Assembly: GCA_963717155.1 (NCBI GenBank)
Contig: OY970326.1
Coordinates: 186,001 to 250,000, forward strand
DNA: 64,000 nucleotides
From: G963717155 sp963717155
GTDB lineage: Bacteria > Actinomycetota > Thermoleophilia > Gaiellales > JALYLC01
Direction: 5' to 3'
The notes under the pieces were generated by a model. It ran no database searches. It was not told where the DNA came from and worked only from the letters and a program-made list of their open reading frames with translations. Position 1 is the stretch's first letter. Each line of letters opens with the position of its first letter. This document shows, in pieces, positions 27,563 through 36,937 of the stretch. The position numbers and the translations under genes are program-made.

Positions 27563-28200
27563 TCGCCGAGGATCTCGCGCTGCTGCGCGACGGCCTGACG
27601 CGGCTCCTGCGCGACAACGGGTTCGACGTCGTCGCGGCCGTCACGGACGGCGACGCGCTCGTCCGCGCGGTGCTGCTCGAGCGGCCGGATGTCGCGATCG
27701 TCGACATCCGGCTGCCGCCGACCTTCCGCGACGAGGGCCTGCGCGCCGCGCTCACGTTGCGCGAGCGCGCACCGGAGACCGGGGTGTTGATCGTGTCGCA
27801 GTACGTCGAGCAGACGTACGCCGCGGAGCTTCTCGCCGACGGCCGCGGTGGCGTCGGCTACCTGCTGAAGGACCGGATCATGGACGTCGACGACTTCGTC
27901 GATGCTGTGGGTCGCGTCGCGGGCGGCGGCACCGCGCTCGACCCCGAGGTCGTCGCGCAGCTCTTCGCGCGCCGCCAGATCGAGGGCCCGCTCGGTCGCC
28001 TGACGCCGCGGGAGAGCGAGGTGCTCAAGCTCATGGCCGAGGGGCGCTCGAATGCCGCGATCGCGCGCGAGCTCGTGCTGACGGTCGGGGCCGTCGAGAA
28101 GCACGTCGCGAGCATCCTCGGCAAGCTGCAGCTGCCTCCGTCGGACGACGACCATCGCCGCGTGCTGGCGGTGCTCGCGTACCTGCGCAGCGACGCCTAA
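27550..28200 (+). CDS. NarL/LuxR-type response regulator
   Basis: 216 aa from GTG 27550. The receiver has E7/D8, phospho-acceptor D52 in AIVDIRLPP and Lys in YLLKDRI. The LuxR DNA-binding domain begins LTPRESEVLKLMAEGRSNAAIARELVL near residue 150. Overlap with the kinase gene shows coupled translation. It converges on the M20 peptidase gene with a 4-nt overlap. Confidence 0.94.
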   Translation: MRVVIAEDLALLRDGLTRLLRDNGFDVVAAVTDGDALVRAVLLERPDVAIVDIRLPPTFRDEGLRAALTLRERAPETGVLIVSQYVEQTYAAELLADGRGGVGYLLKDRIMDVDDFVDAVGRVAGGGTALDPEVVAQLFARRQIEGPLGRLTPRESEVLKLMAEGRSNAAIARELVLTVGAVEKHVASILGKLQLPPSDDDHRRVLAVLAYLRSDA

Positions 28201-29507
28201 CCGCCCTCAGTGCCACAGAAGCGCATGGCCGTCAGGGCGAGCGCCTGCGCGCACGCGACCAGATCGGCGATCGGAACCGACTCCTCCGTGCCATGCGCGA
28301 GGTGGATGTCGCCCGGCCCGAGGCAGATCGCCGGGATCCCGGCCTCGACGGTCAGAGTCGCCCCGTCATGCCAGTTGTCGAGGCCTGCGAGCGCGCTCGG
28401 CCGGCCCACGGACCTCGCGGACGTGAGCGCCGCCGTCACGATCGGCTCGTCGCGGGCGACCTCCGCGGGCGGCACGGCGCCCGCGGACCACGTGATCTGC
28501 GGCGGGTGCTCGCGCAGCCACGGATCGGCGGCCACGGCGCGCGCGATCCACTCCTCGAACTCCCGCTCGACGCGCCTCCCGCCGCCGCGCTCGTCGGCCT
28601 GGTCGGGCAGGAACTCGATGTGACACTCGAGCCGGCACGCGGCGGGATACGACACGATCCACTCTCCGCCGTCGATGATCGTGGGGACGCAGTCGGCGGG
28701 GGAGAGGAACGGGTGACGTGGCTGCTGTGCCCAATGCTCGCGCAGTCCCCGGATCGCCTCGAGCACGATCGCCATCTTCTCGATCGCGTTGACGGCTCCG
28801 CCCTCGTCGGGGTCGCGCGGCGCAATACCGGCATGGCCGGCGCGGCCCTCGACCGTGATCGTCGGCAGCAGGCTTCCGCGACAGGCGATCCACACGTCCA
28901 GGCTGCTCGGCTCCGGGACGATCGCGCCGTCGGCCTGCAGGGTGCGGGCCGTGACGAGGCCTCCGGCGCCGGTCGACTCCTCGTCCGTGACCGTGTTGAC
29001 GACGAGATCGCCGCGCAGGCCGACACCGAGCGCGGCGAGCACCTCGGCCGCAAGCGCCATGCAGGCGATGCCGCCCTTCATGTCGCATGCTCCGCGGCCG
29101 TGGACCCGTCCATCCTCGACGACCGCGGCGAACGGATCGTGCGCCCAGCGCTCGCGCGGCTCGACCGAGACGACGTCGATGTGGCCGTTCAGGAGGAGCG
29201 TCCGGCCGCCGCCGGCGCCCGCGAAGCGCGCGACGAGCTGCGGGCGACCCGCAAACGAGAACCCCTCCGGGATCATCGGATGCGCCGTGAGCGGCGCAAC
29301 GTCCGGTTCCCAGGTCTCCACGGCCGCGCCCGCAAGCTCGAGCCGCCCGGCGAGGTAGCCCTGGAGTGCCGCCTCGTCACCCGGGGGGGAGCCGGCCTCG
29401 CGCACGGTCGTGTCGAATCGGATCAGCGTGCGCAGCAGCTCGACGAGCTCGTCCTCACGCCGGGCGATCTCGTCGCACACCGCCTGCTCGGCGTCCGTCA
29501 ACGTCAC
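28197..29507 (-). CDS. M20-family metallopeptidase (ArgE/DapE/ACY1-like)
   Basis: 436 aa. Metal-binding motifs LLNGHIDVVS (about 105), RGACDMKGGIACM (about 140) and TDEESTGAGG (about 175) are all present, with the dimerisation domain between. It probably removes an acyl or peptide group from an amino acid; the exact substrate is unknown. GTG 29507 is preceded at eight bases by TATGAT, a leaderless arrangement. Divergent from a cupin. Confidence 0.92.
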   Translation of the reverse strand: MTLTDAEQAVCDEIARREDELVELLRTLIRFDTTVREAGSPPGDEAALQGYLAGRLELAGAAVETWEPDVAPLTAHPMIPEGFSFAGRPQLVARFAGAGGGRTLLLNGHIDVVSVEPRERWAHDPFAAVVEDGRVHGRGACDMKGGIACMALAAEVLAALGVGLRGDLVVNTVTDEESTGAGGLVTARTLQADGAIVPEPSSLDVWIACRGSLLPTITVEGRAGHAGIAPRDPDEGGAVNAIEKMAIVLEAIRGLREHWAQQPRHPFLSPADCVPTIIDGGEWIVSYPAACRLECHIEFLPDQADERGGGRRVEREFEEWIARAVAADPWLREHPPQITWSAGAVPPAEVARDEPIVTAALTSARSVGRPSALAGLDNWHDGATLTVEAGIPAICLGPGDIHLAHGTEESVPIADLVACAQALALTAMRFCGTEGG

Positions 29508-29550
29508 GGGACCCGATCATAGGACCAGACGACCGATAGACTCGCCGCCC
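29508..29550. promoter_or_regulatory. Divergent leaderless promoter pair (M20 / cupin)
   Basis: Only 43 bp separate the start codons. TATGAT on the minus strand (29516-29521) and TAGACT on the plus strand (29537-29542) each end eight bases before their start codon, and there is no ribosome site for either gene. Confidence 0.6.
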
Positions 29551-29931
29551 ATGTCTGCTTACACGATCAAGAACCTCGAAGACATCGACAGCTCGTCGCC
29601 CAACCCCCTGGTGGACGCCCGGTTCGGACGGAGCCACATCGATTCCGAGCACCTCGGGATCAGCCGCTTCCGCTACGGGCCGGGTTTTCGCTCGGAGATG
29701 GGGCACCGTCACCGGGAACAGGAGGAGGTGTACGTCGTCGTCTCCGGCTCGGGCCGGGTCAAGCTCGACGACGAGGTGCACGACCTGCGGCAATGGGATG
29801 TCGTGCGCGTCGCGCCGAGCACCGTCCGGGCGTTCGAGGCAGGACCCGATGGCCTCGAGCTGATCGCGGCGGCCAGCGATCGCCCCGAGGGCGGCGATGG
29901 CGAGCGGATCGACGACTTCTGGGCCAACTAG
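29551..29931 (+). CDS. Small cupin-domain protein
   Basis: 126 aa, a single cupin barrel. Motif 1 is GHRHREQEEVYVVVSGSGRVKLD with metal ligands His/His/Glu, and motif 2 is APSTVRAFEAGPDGLELI, which lacks the usual last His. Without a partner domain the activity is undefined. It ends two nt before the ureohydrolase gene and is probably co-transcribed with it. Confidence 0.85.
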   Translation: MSAYTIKNLEDIDSSSPNPLVDARFGRSHIDSEHLGISRFRYGPGFRSEMGHRHREQEEVYVVVSGSGRVKLDDEVHDLRQWDVVRVAPSTVRAFEAGPDGLELIAAASDRPEGGDGERIDDFWAN

Positions 29932-29933
29932 CG

Positions 29934-30965
29934 ATGATCGTGAACCGGCCGGGAGAGGCGAGCTTCGCCGGGATCCCCACCTTCGCGAAGCTTCCGCTGG
30001 CGCTCGAGCCGTCGGACCTCGCCGGTGTCGACGTGGCCATCCTCGGCGCGCCGATGGACGAGACGGTCTCGAACCGGCCGGGCAGCCGCTACGGACCGCG
30101 GGCGATCCGGCAGGCCGACGAGGAGGGCGGGCTTCCCCCCTCGCGGCCGCACATGCTGCTCGGTGTCGATCCCTTCGCCGTGCTGAACGTGGTCGACTAC
30201 GGCGATGCCGAGACGGTTCCCGGCGACACGGCGCGCAGCCACGACGCGATCCGCCAGCGCGTCGCCGAGATCTGCGCCGCCGGCGCGATTCCCGTCGTGC
30301 TCGGCGGTGACCACTCGATCGCCGACCCGAACATCACGGCGGTCGCGGACCACCACGGCCCGGGCACGGTCGGCGTGATCCACTTCGACGCCCACGCCGA
30401 CACGGCCAGCGATCTCGCGGGTGTCGAGCGCTCGCACGGCACGCCGATGCGGCTGGTCGTCGATCGCGGCTCGATTCCGGGCGACCGGTTCCTGCAGATC
30501 GGCCTCCGCGGGTTCTGGCCCGAGCCTCCCGAGTTCCAGTGGATGCGCGACGTCGGGTTCCGCTGGTGGACGGCCTACGAGCTCGACGAGCGCGGCTTCG
30601 ACGTGTGCCTCGCGGAGGTGATCGAGGCTGCGCGTGGCTGGGAGCACGTGTTCCTCTCGATCGACATCGACGCGCTCGATCCGGCGTACGCCCCCGGCAC
30701 GGGCACGCCGGTGCCCGGCGGTCTCACGACGCGCGAGCTCGGCCGGGCGACCCGGCGGATCACGTCCGAGCTGCCGGTCTGCGCGATCGAGCTCGTCGAG
30801 GTCGCCCCGGCCTACGACCCGAGTGGCAACATCACGGCGATCGCCGGCAACAACCTCGTGCTCGAGGCCCTCTCGGGCCTTGCGCTCCGGCGCAGCGGAC
30901 GGCCGGCACGGCCCGAGCTGGACGGCCGCGCGCGGGTCACGCCTCCCAGCCCGTCCAGCGGGTGA
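29934..30965 (+). CDS. Agmatinase/arginase-family ureohydrolase
   Basis: 343 aa. The binuclear manganese site is intact: GGDHSIADP, HFDAHADTA and LSIDIDALDPAYAPGTGTP, followed by ELVEVAPAYD. Such enzymes split a guanidino compound to urea and an amine; agmatinase, guanidinobutyrase and guanidinopropionase cannot be separated here. Urea made by it would feed the urease encoded at 48.3-53 kb. Confidence 0.92.
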   Translation: MIVNRPGEASFAGIPTFAKLPLALEPSDLAGVDVAILGAPMDETVSNRPGSRYGPRAIRQADEEGGLPPSRPHMLLGVDPFAVLNVVDYGDAETVPGDTARSHDAIRQRVAEICAAGAIPVVLGGDHSIADPNITAVADHHGPGTVGVIHFDAHADTASDLAGVERSHGTPMRLVVDRGSIPGDRFLQIGLRGFWPEPPEFQWMRDVGFRWWTAYELDERGFDVCLAEVIEAARGWEHVFLSIDIDALDPAYAPGTGTPVPGGLTTRELGRATRRITSELPVCAIELVEVAPAYDPSGNITAIAGNNLVLEALSGLALRRSGRPARPELDGRARVTPPSPSSG

Positions 30966-31350
30966 CCTCGACCGCGATCGCGGTGCCGAGCGCGGGTGCG
31001 TCCCGGTACTGCGGGTAACGGTCGAGCAGGAGCTCGACGGCGCGCACGTGCTCGGGCTCGTCGACCGCCACGATCCGCGCCAGGCCGTCGGCGCGCGCCC
31101 ACCAGAGCTGCGTCCAGTCCTCGTCGTAGTGGTCGGCGAGCACGCAGACCCGCGGGTCGGCCTCGATGTTCGCAAGCCGCTGCAGCCCGGTCGTTCGTTT
31201 GCGCTTGTGATCGACGGCGCTGTAGAGCGTGTCGCCGTCGAGTGCCAGGCAGATCGGCACGAGATGGGGGGCTCCGTCCGGTCGCAGCGTGGCGAGGTGC
31301 GCCACGCGCGCCGTTGCGAGAAGCCGTCGTACGCTGCCGGGTTCCATCAC
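30937..31350 (-). CDS. PPOX-class F420-dependent protein
   Basis: 137 aa split-barrel protein. Recognisable features are RVAHLATLRPDGAPHLVPICLALDGDTLYSAVDHKRKRT at residues 16-54 and a WTQLWWARADG segment, matching the Rv0121c-like group that binds F420. Probable cytoplasmic reductase. Converges on the ureohydrolase gene with a 29-bp overlap and is divergent from an LLM enzyme, suggesting a shared F420 pool. Confidence 0.88.
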   Translation of the reverse strand: MMEPGSVRRLLATARVAHLATLRPDGAPHLVPICLALDGDTLYSAVDHKRKRTTGLQRLANIEADPRVCVLADHYDEDWTQLWWARADGLARIVAVDEPEHVRAVELLLDRYPQYRDAPALGTAIAVEVTRWTGWEA

Positions 31351-31364
31351 GTGAGGAGTCCACC

Positions 31365-32348
31365 TTGTTGCACCCCGCGAGCACGCCGGTCACGAGGCTT
31401 GGCCTGCAGATTCCGAACTTCACCTACCCCGGCGTTCCGGATGCAGGGCTGTTCGAGCGTGTCTCCGAGATCGCGCTGACCGCGGAGCGCTCCGGGTTCG
31501 ACTCGGTCTGGGTGATGGACCACCTCTACCAGATCGCCGTGATGGGCCCGCCGACGAACGCGATGCTGGAGGGCTACACCCTGCTCGGTGCGCTCGCCGC
31601 GCGCACGTCGAACGTCCGTCTCGGCACGCTCGTCACGGGCGTCACGTACCGCAACCCGGCGCTCCTCGCGAAGATCACGACCACGCTCGACGTCATCTCG
31701 TCGGGTCGCGCGATCCTCGGCATCGGCTCGGCCTGGAACGAGCAGGAGCATCGCGGGTACGGGTTCGAGTTCCCCCCGCCGCGCGAGCGCTTCGAGCGGC
31801 TCACGGAGGCCGTGCAGATCTGCCGTCTGATGTTCCGCGAGGACGCGCCGAGCTTCGACGGTACCTACTACCGCATCGAGAACGCGCTCAACATCCCGCG
31901 TCCGGTGACGCCCGGCGGCCCGCCGATCCTGATCGGTGGCAGCGGGGAGAAGTGGACGCTGCGACTCGTGGCCGAGCGCGGGGACGCGTGCAACCTCTTC
32001 GGCGACCTCGCGACGATCCGCCACAAGCTCGCCGTGCTCGAGGCGCACTGCGACGAGATCGGAAGGGACTCCTCCGAGATCACGAAGACGCGTCTCGGCG
32101 GTCTGCTGATCGGCGAGACGGATGCGAAGGCGCAGGCCAAGCTCGCTCCCTTTGCGGCGAATCGCGGGGTCACCGAGGAGCAGGCGAGGGGCTACGCGCT
32201 CGTCGGCGATCCGGATGCCGTCGGTGAGCAGGTGCAGGCGTTTCTCGACGCCGGTCTCGACGGGCTCATGTTCAACATGCCGGATGCGCACGATCTCGAG
32301 CCGGTCGAGCTGGCAGGCAGGACGCTCGCGCCCCTCCTGCGACGCTAG
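31365..32348 (+). CDS. LLM-class F420-dependent oxidoreductase
   Basis: 327 aa. LGLQIPNFTYPGV opens the TIM barrel, followed by DSVWVMDHLYQIAVMG, RLGTLVTGVTYRNPALLAKITTTLDVISSGR and LGIGSAWNEQEHRGYG, the hallmark of F420-dependent LLM enzymes. No ATG or GTG fits; TTG at 31365 (or 31368) lies 6-9 nt after GAGGAG and was chosen. The substrate is unknown. Confidence 0.88.
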   Translation: MLHPASTPVTRLGLQIPNFTYPGVPDAGLFERVSEIALTAERSGFDSVWVMDHLYQIAVMGPPTNAMLEGYTLLGALAARTSNVRLGTLVTGVTYRNPALLAKITTTLDVISSGRAILGIGSAWNEQEHRGYGFEFPPPRERFERLTEAVQICRLMFREDAPSFDGTYYRIENALNIPRPVTPGGPPILIGGSGEKWTLRLVAERGDACNLFGDLATIRHKLAVLEAHCDEIGRDSSEITKTRLGGLLIGETDAKAQAKLAPFAANRGVTEEQARGYALVGDPDAVGEQVQAFLDAGLDGLMFNMPDAHDLEPVELAGRTLAPLLRR

Positions 32349-32369
32349 GGCGCGGATCGGGGTGCCCAC

Positions 32370-32398
32370 TTGAGTAAGTAAGGTTTACTTACTAGAAT
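32370..32398 (+). promoter_or_regulatory. Promoter with embedded perfect palindrome (ROK operator)
   Basis: TTGAGT (32370-32375), 17-bp spacer, TAGAAT (32393-32398). Between them AGTAAGTAA (32373-32381) and its exact reverse complement (32385-32393) surround GGT, a 21-bp perfect dyad. A repressor bound here would block RNA polymerase. The related dyad before the ROK gene at 38934 makes that protein the likely ligand. Confidence 0.78.
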
Positions 32399-32439
32399 TG
32401 GCGGCTCGAGCAGCGTCCCACGACCGAGGGGAGCATCTG

Positions 32440-33766
32440 ATGAGGCGACGGTTGGGCATCGCGGTCGGGCTGTGCGCCCTCCCGCTCCTGGCGGCGGGGT
32501 GGACGGACGGCGCGTCCGGCCCGCGCGCGAGGACGGACCAGAAGCCCGTCACCATCACGTTCTGGAGCAACTACTCGGCCCCTCATGAGCTCGCGGCGCT
32601 GCAGTCGGCCTTCGACGCGTTCCACGCGAAGTACCCGTGGATCACCGTGAAGGGAACGGGCAACATGAACGACGACAAGATCCTGACCGCGATCAGCTCG
32701 GGCACGCCTCCCGACTCCCTGCTCTCGTTCTCGCCCGACAACGTCGGCAAGTTCTGCTCGACGGGCGCGTGGACGAACCTGCACGACGACATCCAGAAGT
32801 CGAAGCTCGACATGGGCATGTTCCCGAAGGCCGCGCTGTCGTTCTCGGCTACAAGGGCAACCAGTGCTCGCTGCCGGCGCTCGCCGACTCCTACGGCCTC
32901 TACTACAACAAGGCCATGTTCAAGGCGAAGGGGATCACGCACCCGCCGCGCACGTTGTCGGAGCTCGCAGCCGACGCCAAGAAGCTGACCGTGCGAAACG
33001 CCGACGGCTCGATCAAGGTCGCGGGCTTCGTCCCCCTCGGCAAGTACTACGAGGACTCCGTCACCGGCGGCCTGGTGCAGGCCTACGGCGCGCGCTGGTT
33101 CGACTCGTCGGGCAAGGCGCAGATCTCGCGTGATCCCCGCTGGACGGCGCTCCTCAAGTGGCAGAAGTCGTTGATCGACTGGTATGGCTACAGCAAGCTG
33201 CTCCGGTTCACCGCCGGCCTGGGTCAGGAGTTCTCGGCATCGAACGACTTCGAGCGCGGACGCGTCGCGATGGTGTACGACGGCGAGTGGCGAACGGCGT
33301 TCCTCGCGAGCGACAGGTCGAAGGTCGACTACGGCACCGCGCCGTTCCCTGCGGCGGACTCTGCAGCCAGGGCAGTTCGGCTCGGGCTTCACCGCCGGGC
33401 AACCTGGTGGCGATCCCGAAGGGCTCGAAGCACCCCGACGAGGCCTGGCTCCTGATCCGGTTCCTCGCGACCGACACGCAGACGATGGTCAACCTGTCGA
33501 ACGCGCTGCGGAACGTGCCGACCACGAACGCGTCCGCCGCGTCGCCCAAGATCAAGCCCGATGCGAAGTTCAAGGTGTTCCTCAAGATCTTCACGAACCC
33601 GAGGTCGACGTTCGCTCCCGTGACCGAGATCGGCCAGGCCTACCAGGACCTGTTCTCGATCTTCCTGAGCAAGTGGGAGGCGGGCAAGGTGTCGAACCTG
33701 ACCTCGGCCCTGCAGGGGCTCGACAAGCAGATCGACGACCAGCTCGCCCAGCAGGCGACCCCGTAG
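32440..33766 (+). CDS. Sugar ABC transporter substrate-binding protein, family 1 (frameshifted)
   Basis: About 441 aa after correction. Signal peptide MRRRLGIAVGLCALPLL; ITFWSNYSAPHELAALQSAFDAFHAKYPWI is the standard opening of MalE-like proteins, and YGLYYNKAMFKAKGI, VAMVYDGEWR and NLVAIPKGSKHPDEAWLLIRFLA follow. The reading frame changes near 32855 (one base missing or two extra), 33366 and 33407 (one extra each). Where a lipobox cysteine is expected (LLAAG) the next residue is Trp. ATG has GAGGGGAG upstream. First gene of the sugar operon. Confidence 0.87.
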
Positions 33767-33785
33767 CGCACGGGCGGACGCGGCG

Positions 33786-34777
33786 ATGTCGTCCATGGTC
33801 AGCGACGCGCTCGAGGCGCGGGTCGCGTCTCGAGCGCGGCTGCGTCGCCGTCGGCGCCTGCAGCACTACGGGCTCGTGCTGCTGTTCCTCTCGCCCTGGA
33901 TCCTCGGGTTCTGCGCCTTCTTCCTGTACCCGATGGGGGCGAGCCTCTACTACTCGTTCACGAGCTACGACCTCTGTCGTCCCCGCGCTGGGTCGGGTTC
34001 GCGAACTACCGCTTCCTGCTCACCGAGGACCCGCTGTTCTGGCAGGCGGTCCGCAACACGCTCTGGATCATCGTGGTCGGCGTGCCGCTGCGGCTCGCGT
34101 TCGCGATCTTCACCGCGATGCTGCTGACGGCGCCGCGGCGCGGCGTCAAGCTCTACCGCACGCTCTTCTACCTTCCGACGCTCGCACCGCCGGTCGCTGC
34201 CGTGCTCGCGTTCGTGGTGCTCCTGAACCCCGAGAACGGGCCCGTCGACCAGGCACTCGGCACCGTGGGGCTGCCGGCGCCACTGTGGTTCCAGGATCCC
34301 GCCTACGCGAAGTGGGGCCTCGTGCTGCTCGGCCTGTGGGGGGTCGGCGATGCGATGATCATCATGCTCGCCGGCCTGCTCGACGTCCCGCGCAGCCTGT
34401 ACGAGGCGGCGGTCACCGAGGGCGCCAACGCCTGGCACAGGTTCCGGTACGTCACGCTCCCGATGCTCTCGCCCGTGATCCTGTTCACGCTGGTGATCTG
34501 GATCATCAACGGCTTCCAGTACTTCACCGAGGGCTACGTCGCGGGCAACACGGCCTCGGGGGTCACGCCGGGCGACGCGACCTCGACGCCCCTGGGAGAG
34601 CCGCAGGGCAGCCTCCTCTTCTACTCGATGTGGCTGTACCAGCAGGGCTTCCGCTACTTCCACATGGGATACGCATCGGCCATGGCGTGGCTCCTGTTCC
34701 TCGCGACGATGGTGTTCACGCTGCTGCTCGTCAAGACCTCGGATCGCTGGGTGCACTACGGGAGCAACCTCGGATGA
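33786..34777 (+). CDS. Sugar ABC transporter permease, MalF type (frameshifted)
   Basis: About 330 aa with six or seven helices. FLSPWILGFCAFFLYPMGASLYYSFTSYDL is the conserved N-terminal helix; the cytoplasmic EAA loop is YEAAVTEGANAWHRFRYVTLPML. The frame breaks near 33972 (one base missing or two extra) between SYDL and RWVGFANYRFLLT. Its stop overlaps the next permease start (ATGA). Confidence 0.88.
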
Positions 34778-35646
34778 GCGCGGTCGGCTACCCGAGCGCG
34801 CGCAAGCCGCCGCCGGGCGTCCGGCGCCGGCGCTTCCTGTACGCCGTCGCCCAGCACTCCCTGCTGATCGTCGCCGCGGTCGCCTTCGCCGCGCCGGTCG
34901 TCTACATGCTGGCGACGGCAGTGATGAGCGATCAACAGGCGCTGTCGCCGCGGCTGTGGCCGAACCCGTTCCACCCGGGGAACTTCCTGCAGGTCTTCCG
35001 CGACGTGCCGCTGCTGCGCTACACCTGGAACACGATGCTGATCGCGACGCTGTCGTCGGTCGGCGTCGTGCTCTCGAGCGTGCCCGTCGCCTACGCGCTC
35101 TCGCGCATGCGCTGGCGCGGCCGGCAGGTCGTGTTCATCCTGGTGCTCTCGACGATGATGCTGCCGACACAGGTCACCGTGATCCCGCTCTACGTGATCT
35201 TCGTGCACCTCGGCTGGATCGGCTCGCTGAAGCCGCTGATCGTGCCGAGCTTCTTCGGCGATGCGTTCTCGATCTTCCTGCTGCGCCAGTTCTTCCTGAC
35301 GATCCCGAACGAGCTCTCCGACGCGGCGCGCGTCGACGGCGCGTCGGAGCTGCAGGTGATGCTGCGCGTGATCGTGCCGCTCGCCAAGCCGGCGATCGCC
35401 GCGGTCGCGCTGTTCAACTTCCTCTACAACTGGAACGACTTCTTCGGCCCGCTGCTCTACCTCAGCGGTCACACGAACGCCTACACGCTGTCTCTCGGGC
35501 TCTCCGAGTTCCGCTCGGTGAGGCACACGCAGTGGAACCTGACGATGGCTGCGACGCTGCTGTTCATGCTGCCGACGACGATCCTGTTCTTCTGCGCGCA
35601 GCGTGTGTTCGTCGAGGGCGTCACCGTCACTGGTGTGAAGGGCTAG
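34774..35646 (+). CDS. Sugar ABC transporter permease, MalG type
   Basis: 290 aa, six helices. The EAA motif is DAARVDGASELQVMLRVIVPLAKPA near residue 185, and FLYNWNDFFGPLLYL is typical of MalG-like subunits of CUT1 importers. With the two previous genes it forms a di/oligosaccharide importer. No dedicated ATPase lies in the operon, so a shared MsiK-like ATPase encoded elsewhere is probably used, as known in actinobacteria. Confidence 0.94.
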   Translation: MSAVGYPSARKPPPGVRRRRFLYAVAQHSLLIVAAVAFAAPVVYMLATAVMSDQQALSPRLWPNPFHPGNFLQVFRDVPLLRYTWNTMLIATLSSVGVVLSSVPVAYALSRMRWRGRQVVFILVLSTMMLPTQVTVIPLYVIFVHLGWIGSLKPLIVPSFFGDAFSIFLLRQFFLTIPNELSDAARVDGASELQVMLRVIVPLAKPAIAAVALFNFLYNWNDFFGPLLYLSGHTNAYTLSLGLSEFRSVRHTQWNLTMAATLLFMLPTTILFFCAQRVFVEGVTVTGVKG

Positions 35647-35647
35647 C

Positions 35648-36937
35648 GTGGAGCGCCTGAAGGTCTGCGTGGTCGGCGGGGGCTCGACCTACACGCCCGA
35701 GCTCGTCGATGGCCTACTCCGGCGGCGTGCCTCGCTCCCCGTCGGCGAGCTCGTCCTGCTCGACCCGGACCCGGTGCGGCTCGAGATCGTCGGGCGCTTC
35801 GCGGCACGCATGGCCGAGGCCGCCGGGTCCGATGTCGTCGTGCGCTGGACGGGCGACGCGCCCGACGCCATCCGCGGTGCAGACTTCGTCGTCTGCCAGC
35901 TTCGCGTCGGCGGGCAGGCCGCGCGCCATCGCGACGAGCTGCTCGGGCGGGAGTTCGGCCTGATCGGGCAGGAGACGACCGGCGTCGGCGGCTTCGCCAA
36001 GGCACTTCGCACGATCCCGGTGATGCTCGAGATCGCGCGACTCGTCGAGCGGGAGGCTCCGGGCGCGGTCCTGGTCAACTTCACCAACCCGGCCGGACTG
36101 ATCACGGAGCTCCTGCGCCGCCACACGGCGCTTCGGGCGATCGGGCTCTGCAACGTCCCGTGGAACATGCGCGTCGATCTCGCGGGCGAGCTCGGCGTGC
36201 CGGTCGAGCGCGTCGAGCTCGACTACGTCGGACTGAACCACCTGTCATGGGTGCGGACGCTGCGGGTCGACGGCGAGGATCGAACGAGCGAAATGCTCGC
36301 GCGGGCGCGCGTCGACCCGGGGCACGCGAACGGCCGGGAGGCCGAGCCGGGCTTCTCGCCCGCGACCCTCGCGCTGATCGGCATGCTGCCGAGCGACTAC
36401 TGCCGCTACTTCTACGAGACGGGCGCGATGCTCCGGTTCCAGGAGCAGCATCCGACCCGCGCGTCCGAGGTCATGGAGATCGAGCGCCGGCTGCTGCGAC
36501 GCTACGAGGATCCGGATCTGCACGAGAAGCCGCCGGAGCTGATGGAGCGAGGCGGCGCGTACTACTCCGAGTCGGCCGCCGCGCTGATGGCGGACATGTG
36601 GAGCGACGCCGGCAGCGTGCAGGTCGTCAACGTCCGCAACGACGGCGCGCTGCCCGGGCTGCCAGACGACATCGTGATCGAGGCACCTGCCCGGATCGGG
36701 CGGAGCGGCGCCGTCGCCCTGCCGACAGCCCCCTTGCGTGCCGACGTCGACGCGCTGGTGCGCGCGGTCAAGGATTACGAGCTCCTGACGATCGAGGCCG
36801 CGCTGCGCGGTGACCAGCAACTCGCGCAGCTCGCACTGATCACGAACCCGCTCGGACCCGATCCCGCGCTCGTCCCTCACGTCTGGGAGCGACTGCGGGG
36901 CGACAACCAGGGCCTGCTCGGAGCGCTCGATGTCTGA
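35648..36937 (+). CDS. Glycoside hydrolase family 4 (6-phospho-beta-glucosidase/chitobiase-like)
   Basis: 429 aa. The NAD-binding Rossmann opening is VVGGGSTYTPELVDGLL; QETTGVGGFAKALRTIP, the metal-binding GLCNVPW (Cys near 169) and YVGLNHLSW (His near 198) are diagnostic for GH4 enzymes of the LicH/CelF/ChbF branch, which cleave by an NAD/Mn redox mechanism and normally need a 6-phosphorylated sugar. Starts with GTG one nt after the permease stop. The phosphorylation would have to come from the kinase next door because import is by ABC, not PTS. Confidence 0.93.
   Translation: MERLKVCVVGGGSTYTPELVDGLLRRRASLPVGELVLLDPDPVRLEIVGRFAARMAEAAGSDVVVRWTGDAPDAIRGADFVVCQLRVGGQAARHRDELLGREFGLIGQETTGVGGFAKALRTIPVMLEIARLVEREAPGAVLVNFTNPAGLITELLRRHTALRAIGLCNVPWNMRVDLAGELGVPVERVELDYVGLNHLSWVRTLRVDGEDRTSEMLARARVDPGHANGREAEPGFSPATLALIGMLPSDYCRYFYETGAMLRFQEQHPTRASEVMEIERRLLRRYEDPDLHEKPPELMERGGAYYSESAAALMADMWSDAGSVQVVNVRNDGALPGLPDDIVIEAPARIGRSGAVALPTAPLRADVDALVRAVKDYELLTIEAALRGDQQLAQLALITNPLGPDPALVPHVWERLRGDNQGLLGALDV

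Noticed and set aside
35648..36937. GH4 protein as a malate/lactate dehydrogenase
   Set aside because: Shares the Rossmann fold, but the Cys and His metal motifs and the sugar operon context are those of GH4.
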